Assembly: GCA_964388055.1 (NCBI GenBank)
Contig: CAYLXU010000037.1
Location: forward strand, 1-8,853
Direction: 5' to 3'
Origin: CAYLXU01 sp964388055
Lineage (GTDB): Bacteria; Patescibacteriota; Minisyncoccia; UBA6257; JACRHW01
DNA: 8,853 nucleotides
The position numbers and the translations under genes are program-made. The notes under the pieces are model-generated. The model was not told the origin of the DNA and made no database searches. It saw only the letters and a program-made list of their open reading frames with translations. Of this stretch, positions 1 to 6,152 are shown one piece after another (the first letter of the stretch is position 1; each line of letters begins with the position of its first letter).

Positions 1-585
1 ATCGTTGGCTTCTGTAAGCAAAATCAAATAGAGAACTAGTCCAGCTCCGTGCGCAACCGGATTGCCTTCCGGAGATAATACCAAGAGGTAACTGATGTGA
101 CTGAGACTAAACACAGTAATCATAAGCCCCCAGTGCATACTGCTTACCGCATGCAAAAACCCTTTCATCTCACCAATCAACACCATCCGAAGAGGAAGAA
201 AAAGAAACATGTACACTGGAATAAAAATTAGAAACATCCCATACCACTGATCGTACACCCAGAAATATTGCACAGGAATGGCAAGATATGCCCACTTAAG
301 AAGACGGTGGTCTGCTTCCCTCAAAGGAATAAGACTCAAATACTCTCTTAGCGCCAGGAAACTGGCTCCTGTAAACATAAGGAGGATCAGTACGGGATGG
401 GAAACAAAAGCAATCAAAATAATCGACACAATAATCCACCAAGATTTAATTCGCGAAAAAAGTTCTACATGGTTACCATTCGGTCTTACGATTCTGAGCG
501 CAAGACAAAAAAGACTAGCGACCACAAGAACGGAAAAAATTCCTGCCAAAACCAGCAACACGTTATCTGTAACCGCAAACGTCAT
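1..585 (-). CDS. Phosphatidate cytidylyltransferase, CdsA/YnbB-like (3' end cut by window edge)
   Basis: An open frame of 195 codons without a stop runs from ATG at 585 to base 1, so the C-terminal part lies outside the window. The protein is strongly hydrophobic, with about five membrane segments: near residues 8-27, 54-75, 96-133 (two closely spaced) and 150-172, and another starting near 178. Seen motifs are FLALREYLSLIP (76-87), the aromatic stretch around QYFWVYDQWYG (105-116), PLRMV (131-135) and a final TEAND (191-195). I read the last as the start of the CdsA catalytic signature, so most of the active site is missing here. The family makes CDP-diacylglycerol from phosphatidate and CTP at the inner membrane. 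The start has a strong SD (AAGGAGG, 593-599), and ATG overlaps the TGA of the upstream phosphatidyltransferase gene, which implies translational coupling. The pairing and the sequence resemble E. coli YnbB as I remember it. Confidence in the family is high; the exact substrate is inferred. Confidence 0.85.
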   Translation of the reverse strand, partial: MTFAVTDNVLLVLAGIFSVLVVASLFCLALRIVRPNGNHVELFSRIKSWWIIVSIILIAFVSHPVLILLMFTGASFLALREYLSLIPLREADHRLLKWAYLAIPVQYFWVYDQWYGMFLIFIPVYMFLFLPLRMVLIGEMKGFLHAVSSMHWGLMITVFSLSHISYLLVLSPEGNPVAHGAGLVLYLILLTEAND

Positions 586-1187
586 CTCCTCACCTCCTTC
601 AAAGCCTCTTGAGTTCGATGCACAACCGTCACCACAAGCAAAAGACTAAAGAGCCACCAAAAAACCTCTAATGAAGAAGCTAGGTGCCCCCAAAATCCTA
701 AAAAAATTGCCAATGCGCCAAACAGAAACGCTCTGTCGCTTTTCCCCATGGGACCATCATAACGCCGTGAGGCGCCGATCTGAACTCCAACAATCCCTGC
801 AACTTCGGTAAGCATAGCCAGAAATACCACCACAACAACCATCACTGAAGATACACCAGACACCAAGGCAAAAGGGAGATAAAGAAAAACATCAGAAACC
901 ACATCCCCTAGCTCATTAAGAAACGTGCCGAGATCGCTTTTCATATTATGCTCTCGTGCAAGCATGCCATCGATTGCATTAAGCGCCATCCGGACAAATA
1001 GCACAACAGGAATCAAAAGCAAAACCGGTCCCTCATGATTAAAAACCAACAAAAGACCGGTTGCAAAAGACAATAGGATAGCACTGATCGTAACCTGGTT
1101 TGGAGTTACTCCCCAGACCGCCAAATTCCTCACTAAACCACGCAAGAGATCCTGAAATTTTGGCTTCAGCTGATACACACTCATCAT
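582..1187 (-). CDS. CDP-alcohol phosphatidyltransferase, YnbA-like
   Basis: About 201 residues, an integral membrane enzyme that swaps CMP on a CDP-linked lipid for an alcohol headgroup. The CDP-alcohol phosphotransferase motif is recognisable at residues 70-95: N70, D73-G74, A77-R78, G87, N91, D95, with D99 just after. The first and third Asp of the usual DxxDGxxARx8GxxxDxxxD pattern are Asn here. E. coli YnbA shows the same replacement as far as I recall, and the N-terminus (SVYQLKPKFQDLLR) and the GPMGKSDRA segment also fit YnbA. I chose ATG at 1187 because GGAGGAG (1196-1202) sits 8 bases upstream; ATG at 1184 is equally in frame, and ATG at 1205 would put the SD inside the gene. It overlaps the downstream cytidylyltransferase by ATGA, so the two probably supply and use CDP-diacylglycerol together. 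The headgroup alcohol is unknown. Confidence 0.88.
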   Translation of the reverse strand: MMSVYQLKPKFQDLLRGLVRNLAVWGVTPNQVTISAILLSFATGLLLVFNHEGPVLLLIPVVLFVRMALNAIDGMLAREHNMKSDLGTFLNELGDVVSDVFLYLPFALVSGVSSVMVVVVVFLAMLTEVAGIVGVQIGASRRYDGPMGKSDRAFLFGALAIFLGFWGHLASSLEVFWWLFSLLLVVTVVHRTQEALKEVRR

Positions 1188-1222
1188 CTTTTCCACTCCT
1201 CCCACATCAAGGAACTAAAAAC

Positions 1223-1262
1223 GTAATAACACGTATTTAAAAAATTGTATATACCTACACAA
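1223..1262 (-). promoter_or_regulatory. Candidate promoter for the ynbAB-like pair
   Basis: Two alternatives read leftward. One is TATACA (1246-1251), 17 bases, then TATTAC (1223-1228) with a TG extension. The other is TTGTGT (1257-1262), 17 bases, then TAAATA (1234-1239). Both are partial matches. The position fits a leader of roughly 30-40 bases before the start at 1187. Which one is used cannot be decided by eye. Confidence 0.3.
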
Positions 1263-1275
1263 ATCCCATCACCAT

Positions 1276-1303
1276 TTGTACCCAATCTATTTTCTGCTAT
1301 GGT
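1276..1303 (+). promoter_or_regulatory. Promoter of the HD-domain gene (extended -10)
   Basis: TTGTAC (1276-1281), a 16-base spacer and TATGGT (1298-1303) preceded by TGC form an extended -10 promoter. A start near 1310 gives a leader of about 30 bases that carries the SD AAGGAGG (1328-1334). It is divergent from the ynbAB-like promoter region. Confidence 0.5.
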
Positions 1304-1339
1304 ATGAAAAGTGCTGTAATGACTATTAAGGAGGAGCGC

Positions 1340-1924
1340 ATGCAACACCCTTACTACACCGTTGAACAGATGATCGAAATGATCGACGAACCAAATCAAT
1401 CTGCGTGTGCGCAAATCTTAAAGGAAAACAAAAAGCTCTTTCAAACCGTCCAAGGATCAACCCACAACCACCAGGCGTGGTCCGGAGGATATTTCGATCA
1501 TGTCCAAGAAATTATGAATATTGTAATTGTGTTATATGCCAAACTCAACACACTCCGACCACTCCCCTTTACTCTTTCTGATGCTCTCCTGGTAGTGTTT
1601 CTCCACGATATCGAAAAACCATGGAAATATGAACTAGAAGAAACCGGAGAACTTAGAGTTATAGAAGCACTAAGACCAAAGGAGGCACAACACGTTTTTC
1701 GAGCCCAGAAGCTGAGAGAATATGGCATCGTCCTTACAGAACAACAACAAAACGGTATGAGATATGTTGAAGGTGAATTTGATGACTACACAAACAAAGA
1801 ACGCAAGATGGGTCCTCTCGCGGCCCTATGTCATCTTGCTGATGTAACAAGTGCGCGCATCTGGTTTAATCACCCAACTCAATATGACGATCCGTGGGTA
1901 GGTGCTACAAAAATCCGAAAATAA
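1340..1924 (+). CDS. HD-superfamily metal-dependent phosphohydrolase
   Basis: 194 residues from the ATG at 1340, which lies 5 bases after a clear SD (AAGGAGG, 1328-1334); the in-frame ATG at 1304 would overlap the promoter -10. The HD signature is visible: H54 (YFDHVQEI), H89-D90 (FLHDIEKPW) and a distal Asp D168 (CHLADVTSAR), the expected four metal ligands. Further His residues (H42, H44) precede the first ligand. HD proteins usually cleave phosphoester bonds in nucleotides, cyclic nucleotides or (p)ppGpp using one or two divalent metals. No sensor, nucleotidyltransferase or CRISPR-type fusion is present, and there is no signal peptide, so a cytoplasmic single-domain enzyme is likely. The substrate cannot be told. 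It forms its own transcription unit between a divergent promoter and the hairpin at 1928-1951. Confidence 0.78.
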   Translation: MQHPYYTVEQMIEMIDEPNQSACAQILKENKKLFQTVQGSTHNHQAWSGGYFDHVQEIMNIVIVLYAKLNTLRPLPFTLSDALLVVFLHDIEKPWKYELEETGELRVIEALRPKEAQHVFRAQKLREYGIVLTEQQQNGMRYVEGEFDDYTNKERKMGPLAALCHLADVTSARIWFNHPTQYDDPWVGATKIRK

Positions 1925-1927
1925 CGC

Positions 1928-1951
1928 AAAACCGGCAACATAGCCGGTTTT
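1928..1951 (+). terminator. Rho-independent terminator after the HD gene
   Basis: A perfect 9-bp stem, AAAACCGGC (1928-1936) with GCCGGTTTT (1943-1951) and a six-base loop, starts just after the stop codon. The trailing T tract is modest (TTTT, then AAATTAGTTTT). Confidence 0.75.
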
Positions 1952-1960
1952 AAATTAGTT

Positions 1961-1989
1961 TTGACATAGCGCAATGCCCATGATACAAA
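1961..1989 (+). promoter_or_regulatory. Promoter of the TIM-barrel gene
   Basis: A consensus -35 TTGACA (1961-1966) is followed after 17 bases by TACAAA (1984-1989), a 4/6 match to the -10. A perfect TATAAT also occurs at 2004-2009 but has no good -35 and would start transcription on top of the SD. The distance to the start at 2027 gives a leader of about 30 bases. Confidence 0.5.
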
Positions 1990-2026
1990 CAATTCGGTTC
2001 TTTTATAATGCCCGCAAGGAGATATA

Positions 2027-2833
2027 ATGCAGAGAAAAACTCCCTATGATGGCATCACTGGATTCACCACACCACAACAAGTCCAGACACTTCTCGATAC
2101 GCGAGTAAGAAACATGCGAATCTATGGTGTTCCAGAAAATGCGCACACGATGCAGGTTCCATTTACTGAAAGACTTCTTATGGTGGGAGTTCTTGTAAGT
2201 TCAAAAACGATGCGTGGTCTTACAAACAAATGGCCCAATCGTTACCCAAAGATCGAAGATGTGCCCGCACTCTTTACTAATCATCCCGCCGCATTCAACC
2301 TCATCCACTTCAACACAAAAGAACCGGAAGAGTTGTGCACACAGCTCGAAACACTTGTGCAAATAGGCGGACCAAACCTTCACGGATTTCAGCTCAATAT
2401 CGCATGGCCATCACCAAGACTTCTCGAACAATTTCTTGTGCGCAATCCTTCCGTGCGAATTGTGCTTCAGGTGGGTAGTACTGCATTCGAAGAAGTAAGC
2501 AACTCCCCGACAGTGCTCGCAAGAAAAGTGGCACAAGAATATGTTGGGCTTGTAGACTACATCCTACTCGACCCAAGTGGTGGACTTGGAAAATTAATAG
2601 ACGTGGATACCGCACAAGCATATCTCGAAGAACTTAAAAATAAAGATCTCCCCATCGGACTCGGAATAGCTGGAGGTCTTAACGAAGAAACACTGCAAAC
2701 CATCGCACCCCTTACAAAAAAATTCCACAACCTTAGCGTTGACGCTGAGGGCAGACTACGTGACACAAACGACAACCTCGACATTGAAAAGGCGACACGC
2801 TATCTTAAAAACTTAAGAAACCTATTTTCGTAA
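2027..2833 (+). CDS. TrpF-like (phosphoribosylanthranilate isomerase-fold) TIM-barrel protein
   Basis: 268 residues; ATG follows AAGGAGA (2016-2022). Several segments look like TrpF in the right order: GITGFTTPQQVQTLL (9-23, the position of the first strand), LHG (118-120), DYILLD..GGLGK (177-189) and the phosphate-grip-like GLGIAGGLN (211-219). Then comes SVDAEGRLRD (237-246), where TrpF has its last strand, and LDIEKATRYL, which resembles the final helix. The Asp of ILLD is kept, but the N-terminal KxCG catalytic Cys of TrpF has no equivalent; the aligned place reads ITGFT. It is also longer than the usual about 200 residues, mainly through an insertion around residues 45-85. No other trp gene is nearby. 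A phosphorylated-sugar-binding TIM barrel is likely; true isomerase activity is doubtful. It is a monocistronic unit between TTGACA at 1961 and the terminator at 2843. Confidence 0.6.
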   Translation: MQRKTPYDGITGFTTPQQVQTLLDTRVRNMRIYGVPENAHTMQVPFTERLLMVGVLVSSKTMRGLTNKWPNRYPKIEDVPALFTNHPAAFNLIHFNTKEPEELCTQLETLVQIGGPNLHGFQLNIAWPSPRLLEQFLVRNPSVRIVLQVGSTAFEEVSNSPTVLARKVAQEYVGLVDYILLDPSGGLGKLIDVDTAQAYLEELKNKDLPIGLGIAGGLNEETLQTIAPLTKKFHNLSVDAEGRLRDTNDNLDIEKATRYLKNLRNLFS

Positions 2834-2842
2834 AAACAATAA

Positions 2843-2870
2843 GCCCCTCTTAGAGGGGCGTTTATTTTTT
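2843..2870. terminator. Bidirectional terminator between convergent genes
   Basis: The palindrome at 2843-2859 (GCCCCTC/GAGGGGC, loop TTA) is followed on the plus strand by TTTATTTTTT (2861-2870). On the minus strand it is followed by TTATTGTTTTTA, so it can stop transcription from both sides. The stop codon of the minus-strand membrane protein (2862-2864) lies in the T/A tract. Confidence 0.85.
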
Positions 2871-3110
2871 GGGAAACATTTGGATTGTCACCCAAGCAAA
2901 AATAACCCAAAGCGCGTAATACCCAGCATGAATCAACCAACTTTCTTCCTTAAGGCAGAATGACATTGCCGCCATCGCCTGAAGCGCTAAAAACCAAACA
3001 ATTATTACAACTACAGCCTTAAGATTAATGAGTCCCCATTTCACATTAAGCACCCACTTTTTTAAAAAATGCTTCTTCCATGATAGCACGTGTGGTATAC
3101 TAAACACCAA
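2862..3110 (-). CDS. Small two-helix membrane protein, function unknown
   Basis: An 82-codon frame whose C-terminal 60 residues look like a real small membrane protein. There are two hydrophobic helices near residues 31-53 (AVVVIIVWFLALQAMAAM) and 60-78 (HAGYYALWVIFAWVTIQM), a basic N-terminal part and a terminal FPKK. I recognise no family. The start is uncertain: there is no ATG, the first in-frame codon is TTG at 3110 with no SD, and GTG at 3107, 3053 or 3044 are alternatives. A start at 3044 would leave 60 residues and fit a minus-strand -10 (TATACC, 3094-3099). Support for reality is the helix pattern and the bidirectional terminator placed exactly at its stop. It is convergent with the TIM-barrel gene and divergent from the LOG gene. 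It could still be spurious. Confidence 0.5.
   Translation of the reverse strand: MVFSIPHVLSWKKHFLKKWVLNVKWGLINLKAVVVIIVWFLALQAMAAMSFCLKEESWLIHAGYYALWVIFAWVTIQMFPKK
3073..3101 (+). promoter_or_regulatory. Promoter of the LOG-family gene (extended -10)
   Basis: TGG followed by TATACT (3096-3101) forms an extended -10; the -35 at 3073-3078 (TTCTTC) is weak at 17 bases. Transcription near 3108 leaves a leader of about 29 bases. The -10 sits in a GTATAC palindrome that could also serve the minus strand. Confidence 0.5.
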
Positions 3111-3136
3111 GAGTAAAAAATACTAATTATTTCACT

Positions 3137-3853
3137 ATGACAGAAGAACAAAGAAAAAAATTAAATGTACCCGCATCGAAACTCCCTACGTTTGAAGGAC
3201 CAACCGATTTCCGCGCATCACTCCACTGGAAAGTATTTCGTGTTATGGCGGAAATGGTAGACGGGTGGCAATTTTTAGCTGATTTCAAAAAAACAGTCAG
3301 CTTTTTTGGCTCTGCTCGTTTTTCCGAAGATAACAAGTGGTATAAGGCAGCGCAAGAGCTAGGAAAACTATGTGCTGAACACGGATATGGTGTTGTTACG
3401 GGAGGTGGCCCAGGCATTATGGAAGGAGGAAATCGAGGAGCTTACGAAGCAGAAGGAATATCTATCGGTCTCAACATAAAGCTCCCCTTTGAGCAACGTA
3501 TTAATCCTTATGTGAATAGAGACATCTCATTTCATTATTTCTTTACACGTAAAACAATGCTCTCCTTCGCGGCGCAGGCATATGTCTACTTCCCCGGCGG
3601 ATTTGGCACGCTTGATGAACTCTTCGAACTCATTACTCTTATCCAGACAAAAAAAATAGAGGCACATGTCCCTGTTATTATGTTAGGAAAAGAATTCTGG
3701 AGTCCTCTCAATGACTTTATAAAAACTCAGCTCCTCGAAAAATTCGAATCAATAGACGAAGAAGACATGAAAATCTATCAAATCGTCGATACGCCGCAAG
3801 AAGCACTCGAAATCATCCTCAAAACCCCAGAACGCAAGATATTTGGGTACTAG
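3137..3853 (+). CDS. LOG family protein (cytokinin riboside 5'-monophosphate phosphoribohydrolase-like, TIGR00730 type)
   Basis: 238 residues with a Rossmann-type fold. The family motifs are intact: FFGSAR (56-61), GGGPGIMEGG (89-98), the FTRK pair with R138-K139, and PGGFGTLDELFE (153-164) carrying the catalytic Glu. Members hydrolyse the N-glycosidic bond of nucleoside 5'-monophosphates such as AMP, or of cytokinin nucleotides, releasing the base and ribose 5-phosphate; bacterial substrates are often uncertain, and many were once misannotated as lysine decarboxylases. Compared with the typical about 190-residue LOG it has an N-terminal extension of about 50 residues (TFEGPTDFRASLHWKVFRVMAEM region), known from a bacterial subgroup. 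No SD precedes ATG 3137, so initiation is SD-independent. It is cytoplasmic and monocistronic, bounded by its own promoter and the hairpin at 3871-3890. Confidence 0.92.
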   Translation: MTEEQRKKLNVPASKLPTFEGPTDFRASLHWKVFRVMAEMVDGWQFLADFKKTVSFFGSARFSEDNKWYKAAQELGKLCAEHGYGVVTGGGPGIMEGGNRGAYEAEGISIGLNIKLPFEQRINPYVNRDISFHYFFTRKTMLSFAAQAYVYFPGGFGTLDELFELITLIQTKKIEAHVPVIMLGKEFWSPLNDFIKTQLLEKFESIDEEDMKIYQIVDTPQEALEIILKTPERKIFGY

Positions 3854-3870
3854 AAGCAAAAAATGGGGGC

Positions 3871-3895
3871 CCCCGGTCAAAAAACCGGGGTTTTT
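3871..3895 (+). terminator. Rho-independent terminator after the LOG gene
   Basis: CCCCGGT (3871-3877) pairs with ACCGGGG (3884-3890) across a six-base loop CAAAAA, followed by TTTTT (3891-3895). It lies 18 bases after the stop codon. Confidence 0.9.
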
Positions 3896-3928
3896 AATAT
3901 TCAATACTCGGGTCTGAAAACTGAAACA

Positions 3929-3950
3929 TTCACAATCTAAAAAATGTGAA
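3929..3950. repeat. Inverted repeat TTCACA-N10-TGTGAA upstream of hppA
   Basis: A perfect 6-bp inverted repeat with centres 16 bases apart lies 32 bases upstream of the hppA -35, in the otherwise empty 3896-4051 spacer. The geometry would suit a dimeric DNA-binding protein, but it is short and could be chance. Confidence 0.3.
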
Positions 3951-3981
3951 CATCCCACACTGGATATGTTTTTGTAAAGAG

Positions 3982-4010
3982 TTGCCAACTACTTAAAAAG
4001 ATTTTAGAAT
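3982..4010 (+). promoter_or_regulatory. Promoter of hppA
   Basis: TTGCCA (3982-3987), 17 bases and TAGAAT (4005-4010) give one of the best sigma-70-type matches in the window. The start near 4017 leaves a leader of about 35 bases with no SD before ATG 4052. Confidence 0.7.
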
Positions 4011-4051
4011 CGTAACATTGCAATCAGTACATTATTAACTAATAACACTAT

Positions 4052-6037
4052 ATGAATTACGCACCATTGCTCGTATCGGCAGCAGGCATACTCTACAGCC
4101 TCTACCTCATACGATCCGTCCTCGCACTTAGCGCGGGAGACTCAAAAATGCAACAAATATCTGCCGCGATTCAGGAAGGATCGCAGGCATACCTCAACCG
4201 TCAAAACAAAGCGGTTTTGGTAGTCGCAGTAATTATCACAATAGCTCTTTGGTTTGCTCTCGGAGCAACAACCGCAATCGGGTTTCTTGTTGGAGCCTTC
4301 CTATCTGGCCTCGCCGGCTATCTTGGAATGAATATCGCGGTACGCTCAAATGCACGCACTACAGAAGCTGCAAAAACCGGACTCCAAACCGCGCTTGATG
4401 TAGCATTCAAAGGAGGCGCCGTTACAGGAGTGCTTGTTGTATCACTCGGTCTCCTTGCCGTAAGCGGTTATTATCTGCTCACCAATGACGTTTCGAGTCT
4501 CATTGGTCTTGGATTTGGAGCAAGTCTTATCTCAGTTTTTGCTCGCCTAGGAGGAGGAATCTACACAAAAAGCGCTGATGTGGGGGCAGATCTTGTAGGA
4601 AAAGTAGAGGCCGGTCTTCCAGAAGATGATCCAAGAAACCCAGCAGTAATCGCAGACAATGTGGGTGATAACGTCGGAGATTGCGCAGGTATGGCGGCTG
4701 ATCTCTTTGAAACGTACACCGTCACGATTATTGCCGCAATGTTGCTTACAAACCTTATCTTTCCCGGAAATTTTGGACTTCTTACACTCCCCCTTCAAAT
4801 AGGAGGGCTTGCAATTGTCGCCTCAATTTTGGGACTTTATTTTGTGAAACTCGACAAAACAGGAGACATCATGAAGGCGCTCTATAAAGGACTCTTTGCA
4901 AGTGCAATCATCGCAGGACTCTTCTTCTGGGGTTTCATCGAATATTTTCTCATAAATACAAGTGAAATATCCTCAACAAATATCTACTTCTCCCTTCTTA
5001 TAGGACTTGTAGTGACCGCAGTTACAGTATGGATCACCGACTACTACACCGCAAAAAAATATAAACCAGTGCAACAGGTAGCTGAAGCAGCAAATTCAGG
5101 ACACGGCACAAACGTTATTATGGGTCTTGCCGTTGGACTCGAGGCAACAGTTTTGCCGGTTATTATCATCGTCGCGGCTACTCTTGGCGCATACACACTT
5201 GCGGGTCTTTATGGAGTAGCACTTGCGGTGCTCGGCATGCTGTCTCTTACAGGGATTGTTGTTGCCATTGACTCGTTTGGCCCAATTACCGACAATGCAG
5301 GTGGAATCGCCGAAATGACAGAACAGCCAGAATCTGTAAGAAAAATCACCGACGCCCTTGATGCGGTTGGGAATACCACAAAAGCGGTAACAAAAGGATA
5401 CGCAATTGCCTCAGCGGGACTTGCGGCACTTGTCCTCTTCTCTGCATATATTGAAGAAATTGAAGCAACAGGAAGAAAAATAGAACTTGTTCTTCAAGAC
5501 CCTTGGGTCCTCGCAGGTATCCTCATTGGAGCAAGCATCCCCTACCTCTTTGCTTCTATTGCGATGCGCGCAGTAAGTACGACCGCTCAATCTGTTGTTC
5601 AAGAAGTACGCACCCAACTCAAAGAAAACCCGGGAATTATGGAGGGCAAGTCGTTACCAAACTATGGCAGAACAGTGGATATTGTCACCAAGGCAGCATT
5701 AAAAGAAATGACACTTCCCGCACTTATTCCCGTAGTAGCAGTAGTCTTGGTCGGACTTCTCCTTGGTGCAGAGGCGGTCGGAGGTCTCTTAATTGGATCT
5801 ATTATTACCGGAATCTTCCTCGCACTCTCCATGACAACAGGAGGTGCTGCGTGGGATAACGCCAAAAAATATATTGAAGAAGGACACTATGGAGGAAAAA
5901 AATCCCCTGCTCACCAAGCAGCGGTAACCGGAGATACAGTTGGAGATGTGTACAAAGACACAGCAGGGCCGGCAATTAATCCAATGATTAAGGTTGTAAA
6001 TATTGTAGCGCTTCTTCTTGTCAGGTTCTTAAAGTAA
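4052..6037 (+). CDS. hppA: Membrane-integral proton-translocating pyrophosphatase, K+-independent type
   Basis: 661 residues, the usual size of this family of about 16-helix pumps that hydrolyse pyrophosphate and export H+ (some relatives export Na+). Diagnostic segments are all present: the N-terminal KMQQISAAIQEGSQAYLNRQ (32-51), DVGADLVGKVE (176-186), the acidic pyrophosphate/Mg site DNVGDNVGD (202-210), DSFGPITDNAGGIAEM (407-422), WDNAKKYIE (601-609) and TGDTVGDVYKDTAGPA (626-641). The GNTTKA motif carries Lys at 444 with Thr at 447; Lys here is the established marker of K+-independent H+-PPases, whereas K+-dependent enzymes have Ala. Val replaces the common Pro after TVGD. The pump would let the cell recover energy from pyrophosphate released in biosynthesis. 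The start has no SD, but the N-terminus aligns with the family. It is a single-gene unit with a strong promoter and a strong terminator. Confidence 0.98.
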   Translation: MNYAPLLVSAAGILYSLYLIRSVLALSAGDSKMQQISAAIQEGSQAYLNRQNKAVLVVAVIITIALWFALGATTAIGFLVGAFLSGLAGYLGMNIAVRSNARTTEAAKTGLQTALDVAFKGGAVTGVLVVSLGLLAVSGYYLLTNDVSSLIGLGFGASLISVFARLGGGIYTKSADVGADLVGKVEAGLPEDDPRNPAVIADNVGDNVGDCAGMAADLFETYTVTIIAAMLLTNLIFPGNFGLLTLPLQIGGLAIVASILGLYFVKLDKTGDIMKALYKGLFASAIIAGLFFWGFIEYFLINTSEISSTNIYFSLLIGLVVTAVTVWITDYYTAKKYKPVQQVAEAANSGHGTNVIMGLAVGLEATVLPVIIIVAATLGAYTLAGLYGVALAVLGMLSLTGIVVAIDSFGPITDNAGGIAEMTEQPESVRKITDALDAVGNTTKAVTKGYAIASAGLAALVLFSAYIEEIEATGRKIELVLQDPWVLAGILIGASIPYLFASIAMRAVSTTAQSVVQEVRTQLKENPGIMEGKSLPNYGRTVDIVTKAALKEMTLPALIPVVAVVLVGLLLGAEAVGGLLIGSIITGIFLALSMTTGGAAWDNAKKYIEEGHYGGKKSPAHQAAVTGDTVGDVYKDTAGPAINPMIKVVNIVALLLVRFLK

Positions 6038-6054
6038 ACCCCGTAAAAATAGGT

Positions 6055-6085
6055 AAACAAAGCCCCCGTTGGGGGCTTTGTTTTA
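6055..6085 (+). terminator. Strong rho-independent terminator after hppA
   Basis: A 13-bp perfect stem, AAACAAAGCCCCC (6055-6067) with GGGGGCTTTGTTT (6071-6083), closes a three-base loop and ends in TTTTA. Its right arm ends only 7 bases before the -35 of the next promoter. Confidence 0.93.
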
Positions 6086-6089
6086 TGTC

Positions 6090-6118
6090 TTGAAAATGCA
6101 GGCTCAGATTGTTATAGT
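6090..6118 (+). promoter_or_regulatory. Promoter of the orphan 110-residue gene
   Basis: TTGAAA (6090-6095), a 17-base spacer and TATAGT (6113-6118) with an upstream TGT make a near-consensus extended promoter. Transcription would begin near 6125, which excludes a start codon at 6069 and supports 6138 or 6153. Confidence 0.7.
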
Positions 6119-6152
6119 ACTTCTTAGTTCTTTGCTAATGCGGGGTAACACG

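Noticed and set aside
278..649. Plus-strand open frame over the left-edge genes
   Set aside because: It lies antisense to the clearly recognisable CdsA-like frame, which is open for 195 codons with family motifs; composition is not protein-like.
1304..1339. Upstream ATG for the HD protein
   Set aside because: It overlaps the extended -10 at 1298-1303 and has no SD, while ATG 1340 has AAGGAGG at the right distance.
2004..2009. Perfect TATAAT as the promoter -10 of the TIM-barrel gene
   Set aside because: There is no -35 at a suitable distance, and transcripts would start on the SD; TTGACA at 1961 pairs better with 1984-1989.
5503..5859. Alternative plus-strand frame inside hppA
   Set aside because: It runs in another frame through highly conserved hppA sequence and has no family motifs.
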